Positions 1-5,877 of a stretch of DNA of 6,142 bases are shown here, piece by piece. Both the position numbers and the translations under genes were made by a program. The DNA is from an uncultured Anaerovibrio sp. GTDB taxonomy: Bacteria > Bacillota > Negativicutes > Selenomonadales > Selenomonadaceae. The number at the start of each line of letters is the position of its first letter. Within the stretch, counting starts at the first letter, position 1. Location of the stretch: the NCBI GenBank assembly GCA_900768695.1, contig CAAGDY010000271.1, positions 1 through 6,142 on the forward strand. Reading direction: 5' to 3'. The notes beneath the pieces were generated by a model. That model did not search any database. It was given only the letters and a program-made list of their open reading frames with translations, and had not been told where the DNA came from.

Positions 1-48
1 ACCATAGCGGCAGTGCAGGAAATGATTTCTTTACAATATGGCCGATAA
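1..48 (+). CDS. possible 3' end of an upstream gene
   Basis: Reading from base 1, an open frame gives fifteen codons ending at TAA 46-48, with C-terminal residues ...QEMISLQYGR. The length is too short for any family call. The -35 element of the next promoter (30-35) would lie inside its last codons, which is common where genes are packed closely. It is offered because the composition looks protein-like and a gene is expected to end here, but a chance open frame of this length cannot be excluded. Confidence 0.35.
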   Translation, partial: TIAAVQEMISLQYGR

Positions 49-59
49 TATGATATAAT
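30..59 (+). promoter_or_regulatory. strong sigma-A-type promoter with extended -10
   Basis: TTTACA (30-35, one mismatch to TTGACA) is followed by an 18-nt spacer and a perfect TATAAT (54-59). A TG one base upstream of the -10 (51-52) makes it an extended -10 element. Transcription should begin near 66-67 and run into RNase J. The start would fall only one or two bases before the ATG at 68, so the transcript carries either a nearly leaderless small ORF or a ~180-nt leader for RNase J. Confidence 0.65.
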
Positions 60-67
60 CTATTGTA

Positions 68-241
68 ATGAGCAGAACGGGTCGATTTATGAATTTTTTG
101 TGTCTGGTGTGCGGAACGGTTGTCACACTGGGTTTTGTTGCGTGTTTTTTTGAGTATTTTACACGTAAAGTACAGTTAATTGAGCGGTTCGACTTAGATA
201 GATTTTGTGTTACACTAAAAATAAAATATATGGAGGTGTGA
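68..241 (+). CDS. possible 57-aa single-span membrane peptide upstream of RNase J
   Basis: ATG at 68 opens 57 codons ending at TGA 239-241, four bases before the TTG start of RNase J. Residues 8-28 (an alternative Met8 at base 89, then FLCLVCGTVVTLGFVACFF) form one convincing hydrophobic span, followed by a basic, polar tail. Neither start has a clear Shine-Dalgarno: the first would be almost leaderless from the promoter at 30-59, and the second has only a weak GGG upstream. The stop falls inside the RNase J ribosome-binding region, an arrangement that would allow translational coupling. I do not recognise the peptide. AT-rich leader DNA readily yields hydrophobic frames by chance, so this may be untranslated 5' leader. 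Confidence 0.3.
   Translation: MSRTGRFMNFLCLVCGTVVTLGFVACFFEYFTRKVQLIERFDLDRFCVTLKIKYMEV
189..216 (+). promoter_or_regulatory. candidate second promoter close to RNase J
   Basis: TCGACT (189-194, four of six matches) lies 16 nt before TACACT (211-216, four of six). A TG one base upstream (208-209) makes an extended -10. Transcription from about 223 would give a leader of roughly 20 nt holding the GGAGG of RNase J. It is weaker than the promoter at 30-59 and is a by-eye match only. Confidence 0.4.
232..236 (+). promoter_or_regulatory. ribosome binding site deciding the RNase J TTG start
   Basis: GGAGG sits 8 nt before TTG at 245. No ATG or GTG in that frame is as well placed, and the protein from this TTG begins MAKEKQKLQIIPLGG, the expected RNase J N-terminus, so the TTG start is well supported. 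Confidence 0.85.
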
Positions 242-244
242 TTT

Positions 245-1909
245 TTGGCAAAAGAAAAACAAAAATTACAGATTATTCCTCTGGGTGGATTAGGTGAGAT
301 TGGCAAGAACATGACCGTGGTACGGTATGGTGACGAGATTTTGCTTATTGATGCAGGCCTTATGTTCCCTGATGAGGAAATGCTTGGTATTGACCTGGTT
401 ATACCGGATATTTCGTATCTGGTTGAGAACAAGGACAAGGTGAAGGCCATCGTGCTGACCCACGGACATGAGGATCATATCGGTGCCCTGCCTTACGTAT
501 TAAAGCAGATTAATGTTCCAGTTTACGGTACGCGCCTGACCCTGGGGATTCTGGAGGGCAGGCTGCAGGAGAACGGCGTTGATTCCAGCAATCTTCGTGC
601 CGTAATGCAGGGTGATACCATCAAGGCAGGCTGCTTTCATGTGAATTTTATCCGGGTAAATCATAGTATCCCTGATGCCGTAGGCCTGGCTGTCACCACA
701 CCGATGGGAACGATTATTCATACTGGTGACTTCAAGCTGGACTATACGCCGATTGATGGGAAGATGACTGATTTCAGGCGCTTTTCCGATTTGGGCAACA
801 AGGGCGTACTGCTGATGATGGCTGACAGCACCAACGCCGAGCGTGCAGGACATACGCCTAGTGAAAGCACCGTAGGGGCTTCCTTTGACAAGGCCTTCCA
901 CAATGCCCGTTCCCGCATTATCATTGCTACCTTCTCATCCAACGTGCATCGCATCCAGCAGATTATAAACACCGCGGTGCGTTACAAGCGCAAGGTTGCC
1001 GTGCTGGGACGCAGCATGGTTAATGTGGTCAACATCTCTTTGGAGCTTGGCTACATTGAAGCGCCGGAGGGAACGCTTATTGACATTGATAATATAGGCA
1101 ACTATCCTATGGATCAGATGGTGATTATTACCACCGGCAGTCAGGGGGAGCCCATGTCTGCTCTTACCCGCATGTCCCAGTCTGATCACCGCAAGGTAGG
1201 CATTGTGCCTGGAGATACCATCATCATTTCAGCTACGCCGATTCCGGGTAATGAGAAGCTGGTTTCCCGCACCATCGACAATCTTCTGAAGCTGGGGGCC
1301 AACGTGGTCTACGGCCGCGAGAACGGCATTCATGTGTCCGGCCACGCCAGCCAGGAGGAGCTGAAGCTGATGCACAACCTGGTGCGTCCGAGGTTCTTTA
1401 TACCGGTTCATGGCGAATATCGCCATCTGGTGAAGCATGCAAAGCTGGCTGCAGAGCTGGGGATGCCGAAGGAAAATATTTTTATCGGTGAAAACGGCCA
1501 GATTCTTGAGTTTACTAAAGAAAAAGGGTACGTGGCAGGCAGGGTGACCTCCGGGCGCGTGCTGATTGACGGTCTTGGTGTAGGCGATGTGGGCAACATC
1601 GTGCTGCGTGACCGCCGCCAGCTTTCCCAGGACGGTATCATCATCATCGTGGTGACCATGGACAAGACCAGTGGCACCGTGGTGGCAGGACCGGACATTG
1701 TTTCCCGTGGCTTCGTGTATGTACGCGAGTCCGAGGAGCTGATGGAGGAGGTCAAGACACGGGTGGAGGATGCCCTGGTTCACTGCGAGGAGGAGGGAAT
1801 CACCGAATGGGCGGCCTTGAAGTCCGCTATGCGTGATGCCCTGGGGCGCTTCATTTTTGAGTGTACCCGCCGCCGCCCTATGATTCTGCCTATCATCATG
1901 GAGGTCTGA
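245..1909 (+). CDS. rnj: ribonuclease J (5'-3' exonuclease / endonuclease)
   Basis: This metallo-beta-lactamase/beta-CASP nuclease degrades and matures RNA in the cytoplasm as a two-metal enzyme. In the family it acts as a 5'-monophosphate-sensitive 5'-3' exonuclease and also cuts internally. The 554-residue product matches the usual ~555. Visible motifs are the N-terminal IIPLGGLGEIGKNM (10-23), metal-binding HGHEDHIG (73-80), NHSIPD with His140, HTGDFK with Asp162, DSTNAE (194-199), the beta-CASP HVSGHAS (His367) and PVHGEYRHL with metal ligand His389. A C-terminal RNase J domain fills roughly 450-554. All catalytic ligands are intact, so it resembles active J1 rather than a degenerate J2-type partner; whether a paralogue exists elsewhere is unknown. 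Translation starts at TTG behind a GGAGG. Two promoters precede it and no terminator separates it from the next gene. Confidence 0.97.
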   Translation: MAKEKQKLQIIPLGGLGEIGKNMTVVRYGDEILLIDAGLMFPDEEMLGIDLVIPDISYLVENKDKVKAIVLTHGHEDHIGALPYVLKQINVPVYGTRLTLGILEGRLQENGVDSSNLRAVMQGDTIKAGCFHVNFIRVNHSIPDAVGLAVTTPMGTIIHTGDFKLDYTPIDGKMTDFRRFSDLGNKGVLLMMADSTNAERAGHTPSESTVGASFDKAFHNARSRIIIATFSSNVHRIQQIINTAVRYKRKVAVLGRSMVNVVNISLELGYIEAPEGTLIDIDNIGNYPMDQMVIITTGSQGEPMSALTRMSQSDHRKVGIVPGDTIIISATPIPGNEKLVSRTIDNLLKLGANVVYGRENGIHVSGHASQEELKLMHNLVRPRFFIPVHGEYRHLVKHAKLAAELGMPKENIFIGENGQILEFTKEKGYVAGRVTSGRVLIDGLGVGDVGNIVLRDRRQLSQDGIIIIVVTMDKTSGTVVAGPDIVSRGFVYVRESEELMEEVKTRVEDALVHCEEEGITEWAALKSAMRDALGRFIFECTRRRPMILPIIMEV

Positions 1910-1928
1910 AATAATTGCTTGGCAAAGC

Positions 1929-1956
1929 TTGATATGCAGCTGTTCATGCCTACATT
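1929..1956 (+). promoter_or_regulatory. candidate promoter for the FTR-like gene
   Basis: TTGATA (1929-1934, five of six) is followed after 16 nt by TACATT (1951-1956, four of six). Transcription would begin near 1963, giving a ~35-nt leader. There is no terminator after RNase J, so read-through from that gene could also supply the message. The match is moderate. Confidence 0.35.
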
Positions 1957-1974
1957 GTAAAATTACATAGCATG
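1945..1974. repeat. imperfect dyad in the RNase J / FTR-like gap
   Basis: CATG-C-CTA-cat-TGTAA (1945-1960) mirrors TTACA-TAG-CATG (1963-1974) around a two-base centre, with four unpaired bases on the left side. It overlaps the -10 of the candidate promoter. It could be a protein site, or in a read-through transcript an RNA hairpin. It has no T tract, so it is not a terminator. Confidence 0.35.
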
Positions 1975-1985
1975 TTTCTGAAAAC

Positions 1986-1990
1986 GGAGG
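1986..1990 (+). promoter_or_regulatory. ribosome binding site fixing the FTR-like start
   Basis: GGAGG lies 8 nt before ATG 1999. The same frame extends up to an ATG at 1972, but that start has no Shine-Dalgarno and would place the GGAGG inside the gene, so 1999 is preferred. Confidence 0.85.
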
Positions 1991-1998
1991 TGTTCATC

Positions 1999-2202
1999 AT
2001 GAAAATATCCCTGAATCCCGATGAAAATGTTGTCAAGATGATAAAGGATGGTTTGGAGAAAAAGGATGGCTATTGTCCTTGCCGGCTGGAAAAGATAGAA
2101 GATAACAAGTGCATGTGCAAGGAATTCCGTGACCAGATCGCAGACCCTGAATACGAAGGGTTCTGCCACTGTATGCTGTATTACAAGTCCCTGAAGGACT
2201 GA
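1999..2202 (+). CDS. ferredoxin-thioredoxin reductase catalytic-subunit-like small protein
   Basis: The 67-residue soluble protein has six cysteines in three pairs: CPC (26-28), CMC (38-40) and CHC (56-58). The GYCPCR, CKEFRDQ and FCHCMLYY contexts are typical of the ferredoxin:thioredoxin reductase catalytic (beta) family. In characterised members four cysteines hold a 4Fe-4S cluster and two form a redox disulfide that reduces thioredoxin or similar targets with electrons from ferredoxin. The protein is shorter than the ~110-residue plant and cyanobacterial subunit. Its spacing (CPC-X9-CMC-X15-CHC) differs from the classical CPC-X16-CPC-X8-CHC. No variable (alpha) subunit, thioredoxin or ferredoxin lies nearby in the window, as expected for the stand-alone versions in anaerobes. 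Family membership is fairly sure; electron donor and substrate are unknown. Confidence 0.85.
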   Translation: MKISLNPDENVVKMIKDGLEKKDGYCPCRLEKIEDNKCMCKEFRDQIADPEYEGFCHCMLYYKSLKD

Positions 2203-2225
2203 CATATCCCGTATTTACGGAACGA

Positions 2226-2275
2226 AAAAACTGCTGATGCGCCATCGACAGGATGCTTGCGTGTCAGCAGTTTTT
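2226..2275. terminator. bidirectional intrinsic terminator between convergent genes
   Basis: A 17-bp stem (2226-2242 with 2259-2275, two G-U wobbles) begins AAAAACTGCTGA and ends TCAGCAGTTTTT. A small inner stem, CATC (2243-2246) with GATG (2252-2255), sits inside the loop region. The flanking A and T runs give a U tract on either strand. It ends the FTR-like transcript 23 nt past its stop and can end nadE about 48 nt past its stop. Confidence 0.88.
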
Positions 2276-2323
2276 GTGTGCCTGTATATATTTTTTCGTC
2301 ATCGGGCCTTCAGGCCTGTAGCC

Positions 2324-4237
2324 TTATCTGTCTTCCTGCCTATCAGGCTGCTTCCGTAGCAGCTCAGCCTTCAGCCGCCTGTAGGCGCGGGTGTAGTAGA
2401 TGCCGTTCTGGGCCTCCCGATGGTCAAAGCCGTAAGCACGTCGGCTGACAGCCACAATAGGGGGAGCCTGAATTCTCTTTGCTATTGCCATGCCGCTGAA
2501 CTGACGCCACCAGCGTTCCAAATCCGCAATAAATTCCTCGGCTGTAGGGAAATATTCTGCCACCAGCCCCTGCTGGCAGCCAATTTTTTCCTCCAGCACA
2601 CCATCCCTGTACCACTGCAGGATATCGGCAGGGGTTGCCTTCTGCCAGTATTCCACGAAGCTGCGGAAAAGATAGTCGTGGTAAGGATACCTGATAGGAT
2701 CTCCCAGGCCCTCGTCTACATTCTGGGCACCTGACAGCTCGGCGCTTGGCACTATGTCAATGGTGGCCTGTGGTATGACCTCTCGGCCATAAACCCTGTC
2801 ATTAAGATACCGGGCCAGCTCATAGACCTGATATTTCCACAGGTCAGCCAGGGCGCAGAGAAAGCCTGACTGGTCGCCATAGAGGGTGGAATAGCCCACG
2901 GTGGTTTCTGCCTTGTTGGCGTTGCAGGTAAAGCCGCCTCCAAAGGCCGCCGCCGCTCCGGCCAGCACCCGCGCACTTCTGTCCCTGGCCTGAATGTTCT
3001 CAGCCACAAAGGAGGACACCTGGAGGTTGAAGGTGCTTCCGTCCTTTAGTAATGTTACCGGTATGCTTTCCAGCTGGCTGATGGTGTGGTCAACTGATTC
3101 CTGAATTGGTATGACAGCATAATTGCAGCCAAGGTTGAATGCCAGCTGCTGGGCAAGCCCCTTGGTGGTGGCTGAATTGTACACGCTGGGCATATTTACC
3201 AGCAAAACCTTCTCCGGCCCCAGAATATGGGTATAGAGAGCGGCCGCCACAGCTGAATCAATGCCCCCTGAAATGCCCACAACAACCCTGTCCATGTGAA
3301 TATCGGCCAGGAATTTTTTCACTCCGTAGGAAACAGCCTCAAAGATATGTCCCGCAGGCTCCGTTTTTTTTCGCTGATACCGCGGCAGGCTGTCTACTTT
3401 CTCCAGCTCGTAGCATTTCAGCTGCTGGACGTATTTCGGCAGGCAGTCCACCATGAAGCCCTGACTATTGTAGAGGGTACTGGAGCCGTCAAAGGTATAG
3501 ACGGTCTTGCCGTTGTTCTGAATGCCGATATTGTTTACATAAAAAAGCGGCACTCCGGCCTCCTTGGCCTGCCTGCCGAATACCCGGTGCCGTTTCCCGT
3601 TTTTGCCAAGTGTATACGGTGAGGAGGATATATCTACCAGCAGATCCACGCCCTTGGCCGTGAGAATCTCCACTGGCGCTGTATCGTAATCATCGCTCCA
3701 GCCATCCTCGCAGAGAAAACCGCCTACGGAGCATTTCCTGCCGCCGATGGACAGCTCCACCGGGCTTATCAGCTCATGGACGCCGATGCCCAGCTCCGCG
3801 GCCAGCTGACGCAGGCTGAAAAAATGACGGGTATCATCAAACTCGCGATAATTCGGCATCAGGGTCTTGATGACGAAGGGATACGGCATGCTCTGGGGCT
3901 GTACCAGCCTGCCGTTGCAGGCCGTAAACAGGGCGTTGTATTTGCGCACCCTGCCGTCAGGGTTCTTTTTGTGCCAGTCGGCGGCAACATTGCCAAATAT
4001 AATGGCAATTCCCTGGGATGCGGCAATGATATCCTGCCCGCATTCCTCGCAGTCTTTTATAAAAGCAGTCTGCTCCCAGGTATCTCCCAGAAGATAGCCG
4101 GGAATGGCCATCTCCGGAAAAATAATCAGGTTGGCTCCGTCATCCTTTGCCTCCTGAATCATGTCCAGCATCCTGGCGGTATTTTCGTCAGGATGTCCGG
4201 CAGTAACCTCCATCTGGGCAATAGCAATTTTTAGCAT
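2324..4237 (-). CDS. nadE: glutamine-dependent NAD+ synthase
   Basis: This cytoplasmic enzyme catalyses the last step of NAD biosynthesis: it adenylates deamido-NAD with ATP and amidates it with ammonia released from glutamine. The 637-residue two-domain form is visible. The N-terminal nitrilase-type glutaminase runs from about 1 to 280, with catalytic Glu42 (FPEMAIPGY), Lys124 (KTLMPNYREFDD) and Cys176 (FLCEDGW). The C-terminal synthetase, about 297-620, carries the ATP P-loop SGGIDS (323-328), ENIQARDRSAR (413-423), NKAE (441-444) and YSTLYGD (449-455). All triad and P-loop residues are intact. The start is ATG at 4237 behind TGAGGTG (4244-4250, 6-nt gap). The open frame extends 29 codons further upstream, but that part covers the promoter and is not coding. 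It is divergent from the symporter gene and shares a dyad with it. Confidence 0.96.
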   Translation of the reverse strand: MLKIAIAQMEVTAGHPDENTARMLDMIQEAKDDGANLIIFPEMAIPGYLLGDTWEQTAFIKDCEECGQDIIAASQGIAIIFGNVAADWHKKNPDGRVRKYNALFTACNGRLVQPQSMPYPFVIKTLMPNYREFDDTRHFFSLRQLAAELGIGVHELISPVELSIGGRKCSVGGFLCEDGWSDDYDTAPVEILTAKGVDLLVDISSSPYTLGKNGKRHRVFGRQAKEAGVPLFYVNNIGIQNNGKTVYTFDGSSTLYNSQGFMVDCLPKYVQQLKCYELEKVDSLPRYQRKKTEPAGHIFEAVSYGVKKFLADIHMDRVVVGISGGIDSAVAAALYTHILGPEKVLLVNMPSVYNSATTKGLAQQLAFNLGCNYAVIPIQESVDHTISQLESIPVTLLKDGSTFNLQVSSFVAENIQARDRSARVLAGAAAAFGGGFTCNANKAETTVGYSTLYGDQSGFLCALADLWKYQVYELARYLNDRVYGREVIPQATIDIVPSAELSGAQNVDEGLGDPIRYPYHDYLFRSFVEYWQKATPADILQWYRDGVLEEKIGCQQGLVAEYFPTAEEFIADLERWWRQFSGMAIAKRIQAPPIVAVSRRAYGFDHREAQNGIYYTRAYRRLKAELLRKQPDRQEDR

Positions 4238-4243
4238 CTTTGA

Positions 4244-4250
4244 CACCTCA
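4244..4250 (-). promoter_or_regulatory. ribosome binding site fixing the nadE start
   Basis: On the minus strand TGAGGTG stands 6 nt before the ATG at 4237. It selects MLKIAIAQM as the N-terminus, which is also where the nitrilase domain normally begins. Confidence 0.85.
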
Positions 4251-4270
4251 CGTATATAGTATGCAGACTC

Positions 4271-4299
4271 ATTATAGCAGAAATTGCGGCAGAAGATAA
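4271..4299 (-). promoter_or_regulatory. nadE promoter with extended -10
   Basis: On the minus strand a perfect TATAAT (4276-4271) is preceded by TGC (4279-4277), an extended -10. The matching -35 position (4299-4294, TTATCT) is poor, as is usual for extended -10 promoters. The predicted start is near 4264, leaving a leader of about 27 nt. The left arm of the dyad (4282-4290) lies within the promoter spacer. Confidence 0.6.
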
Positions 4300-4326
4300 T
4301 GTATACATGAATAATATGCCGCAATT
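4282..4326. repeat. operator-like dyad between nadE and the symporter gene
   Basis: A perfect 9-bp inverted repeat, AATTGCGGC (4282-4290) and GCCGCAATT (4318-4326), flanks a 27-bp centre. That centre holds the 10-bp palindrome ATGTATACAT (4299-4308), within half a base of the same midpoint. The left arm lies between the -35 and -10 of nadE, and the right arm ends one base before the symporter -35. Both predicted transcripts start outside it, so it acts as DNA rather than as an RNA hairpin. It is likely a regulator site; the regulator is unknown. Confidence 0.6.
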
Positions 4327-4327
4327 A

Positions 4328-4356
4328 TTGAAAAACAGCTTTGAAAGTTTTATAAT
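4328..4356 (+). promoter_or_regulatory. symporter promoter
   Basis: TTGAAA (4328-4333), a 17-nt spacer and a perfect TATAAT (4351-4356) make a near-consensus sigma-A promoter with a start near 4363. This rules out the in-frame GTG at 4362 as the translation start. Confidence 0.78.
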
Positions 4357-4365
4357 GCGGTGTGA

Positions 4366-4372
4366 AAGAAGG
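4366..4372 (+). promoter_or_regulatory. ribosome binding site fixing the symporter start
   Basis: AAGAAGG, one base off AAGGAGG, ends 7 nt before ATG 4380 and supports that start over GTG 4362, which has no room for a leader. Confidence 0.7.
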
Positions 4373-4379
4373 CATTGAT

Positions 4380-5771
4380 ATGAATTTGACAGCAGAGCAT
4401 CTGATTATAATGATTTTGACATTGGCATTCGTGATTGGCGGCGGCATCTTTGCGGCCCGCTCCGTGAAATCCGCCGAGGGCTACAGCCTTGGCGGCCGCA
4501 GCGCCGGTGTGCCGCTGGTAGCGGGAAGCATTGCAGGAACGGTAGTGGGAGGCGGTGCTACCGTGGGTACTGCCCAGATGGCCTACAGCATGGGACTGTC
4601 TGCCTGGTGGTTCACCCTGGGCTCCGGCATCGCCTTTATACTGATGGGGCTGTTTTATGCCGGGCGCCTTCGGGCCACAGGGCTGGAAACTATTCCCCAG
4701 TACCTGAAAAGAAACTACGGCAATAATGCCGCCGAAGCCGCCGGTATTATTTCCTCTCTGGGCATCCTGTTCAGCATTGTGTCCAGCTGCCTGCCGGGGA
4801 TACAGATTGTTTCGGCAGTGCTGAATACCGGGGTGGCAGCCTCAGCCTTTATTTTGGTGGCTTTGGTGGCAGCCTATGTGTTTTTTGGCGGCATGAAAAG
4901 TGCCGGTGTAGGCGGCATACTGAAGATGCTGGTTATCTGGCTGAGCCTTTTTGTCGCAGGCAGCAGCGCCTTTTCCGGCCTCATGTCCATGTCGGAGCTG
5001 CCGGCTCTCCTGCCGCCGGAACACTGGTGGAATATGTTTAACGTTGGCGTGGGCGGCGGCATTTCCAAGCTCTTTTCCATGATTGTAGGCGTTGTATGCA
5101 CCCAGACCTACATCCAGAGCTTTTTTTCTGCCTCCAGTCCCAGGGTGGCCTCCATCGGCGCCTTTGCCGCCGCCGCCATAGTCATTCCTGTGGGACTGCC
5201 TTCCATCGCCATCGGCATGTACATGCACGCCGTCAATCCCGATGTGCTTCCCGTGCTGGTACTGCCTGTATATCTTCTGGAGCATCAGCCTGTCTGGCTG
5301 GCCGGTATTGCCCTGGGGGGCATCATGCTGAGCCTCGTTGGCTCAATCGGCGGTCTGGCGCTGGGGATTGGCACAATGCTTACCCGTGATATTATCGGCA
5401 GGGCCGTGGAGCTGGGCAGCGGCAAAAAGCTTTTGTACACCCTGCGTGTTGTTGTAGTGGCCGTGATGGCGTTGGCCTGCCTGATTGCTATCATCAACCT
5501 GGATTCGCAGGTGCTGTTCTGGAGCTTTCTCTCCATGTCCATGAGGGGCTGTGGCGTATTCCTGCCCCTGACCTTCGCTATTTTCTGTCCCCGCAGTGTA
5601 GCAAAAAAGTGGGCCTTTGCCTCCATTCTCGTCAGCACGGTGGTTACGGTTGCCCTTGGGCTTTTGACAGAGCTGCCTGTAGACCCGTTGTATGTGGGTC
5701 TGGCCATCAGCGCCGGCATGATGTTTGTCGGCTATGAAAAGCGCTGGCAGCCAGGGCGCGCCCAGGTGTAA
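4380..5771 (+). CDS. sodium:solute symporter family (SSS) permease, substrate unknown
   Basis: The 463-residue inner-membrane protein is predicted to carry a small solute inward with Na+ (LeuT-like fold). Family marks are GYSLGGRSAG (34-43, the SSS GGR signature after helix 1), the glycine-rich helix 2 with GGGATVGTAQ, GLETIPQYL (101-109), and TQTYIQSFFSA (241-251), the counterpart of the usual QxxxQR region. By eye there are about 13 membrane spans, near 8-26, 45-67, 75-95, 120-148, 152-170, 179-201, 226-246, 256-283, 305-330, 355-375, 380-405, 410-430 and 437-455; this is the normal SSS count. At the position of the Na2-site Ser-Thr pair of PutP, my alignment gives Gly321-Ser322. The gene is divergent from nadE and behind its own strong promoter. 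A niacin or other NAD-related cargo is possible but is only a neighbourhood inference. Confidence 0.9.
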   Translation: MNLTAEHLIIMILTLAFVIGGGIFAARSVKSAEGYSLGGRSAGVPLVAGSIAGTVVGGGATVGTAQMAYSMGLSAWWFTLGSGIAFILMGLFYAGRLRATGLETIPQYLKRNYGNNAAEAAGIISSLGILFSIVSSCLPGIQIVSAVLNTGVAASAFILVALVAAYVFFGGMKSAGVGGILKMLVIWLSLFVAGSSAFSGLMSMSELPALLPPEHWWNMFNVGVGGGISKLFSMIVGVVCTQTYIQSFFSASSPRVASIGAFAAAAIVIPVGLPSIAIGMYMHAVNPDVLPVLVLPVYLLEHQPVWLAGIALGGIMLSLVGSIGGLALGIGTMLTRDIIGRAVELGSGKKLLYTLRVVVVAVMALACLIAIINLDSQVLFWSFLSMSMRGCGVFLPLTFAIFCPRSVAKKWAFASILVSTVVTVALGLLTELPVDPLYVGLAISAGMMFVGYEKRWQPGRAQV

Positions 5772-5846
5772 GCAGCAATCTGCAGGGCGCAATGACCGGC
5801 ATAAGCATAGGAGTCAATATCTGTCAATGTGTGAAAAAACAAAATT

Positions 5847-5877
5847 ATTACAAAAATTTCTAAAATTATGATATAAT
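5847..5877 (+). promoter_or_regulatory. promoter of the downstream membrane protein gene
   Basis: A perfect TATAAT (5872-5877) is preceded by TGA (5869-5871), the same TGATATAAT extended -10 found at 51-59. The -35 is weak: ATTACA (5847-5852) lies 19 nt away, or TTACAA 18 nt away. The start should be near 5884, inside the hairpin that follows. The rest of the 198-nt gap (5772-5969) shows no gene. Confidence 0.6.

Noticed and set aside
124..151. Possible attenuator: ACAC paired with GTGT before a run of seven Ts
   Set aside because: The stem is only four base pairs with no G-C-rich core, too weak for an intrinsic terminator.
1229..1783. 184-codon open frame on the minus strand
   Set aside because: It is antisense to the RNase J C-terminal half, is unusually rich in His, and has no ribosome binding site or promoter.
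1972..1998. ATG 1972 start adding nine residues to the FTR-like protein
   Set aside because: It has no Shine-Dalgarno, and the clear GGAGG at 1986-1990 would fall inside the gene.
2290..2318. GGCC-TTCA-GGCC hairpin just past the nadE stop
   Set aside because: On the minus strand it is followed by an A-rich rather than T-rich stretch, so it is not the nadE terminator; the better one is at 2226-2275.
3776..4234. 152-codon open frame on the plus strand
   Set aside because: It lies wholly opposite the nadE glutaminase domain, has no ribosome binding site, and resembles no family. It is a shadow of the GC-rich coding strand.
4238..4324. 29-residue N-terminal extension of NadE in the same open frame
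   Set aside because: It spans the nadE promoter and the dyad, and has no good ribosome binding site, while TGAGGTG precedes ATG 4237 and the family N-terminus begins there.
4362..4379. GTG start adding six residues to the symporter
   Set aside because: The GTG lies at the predicted transcription start and has no leader; AAGAAGG is correctly spaced from ATG 4380.
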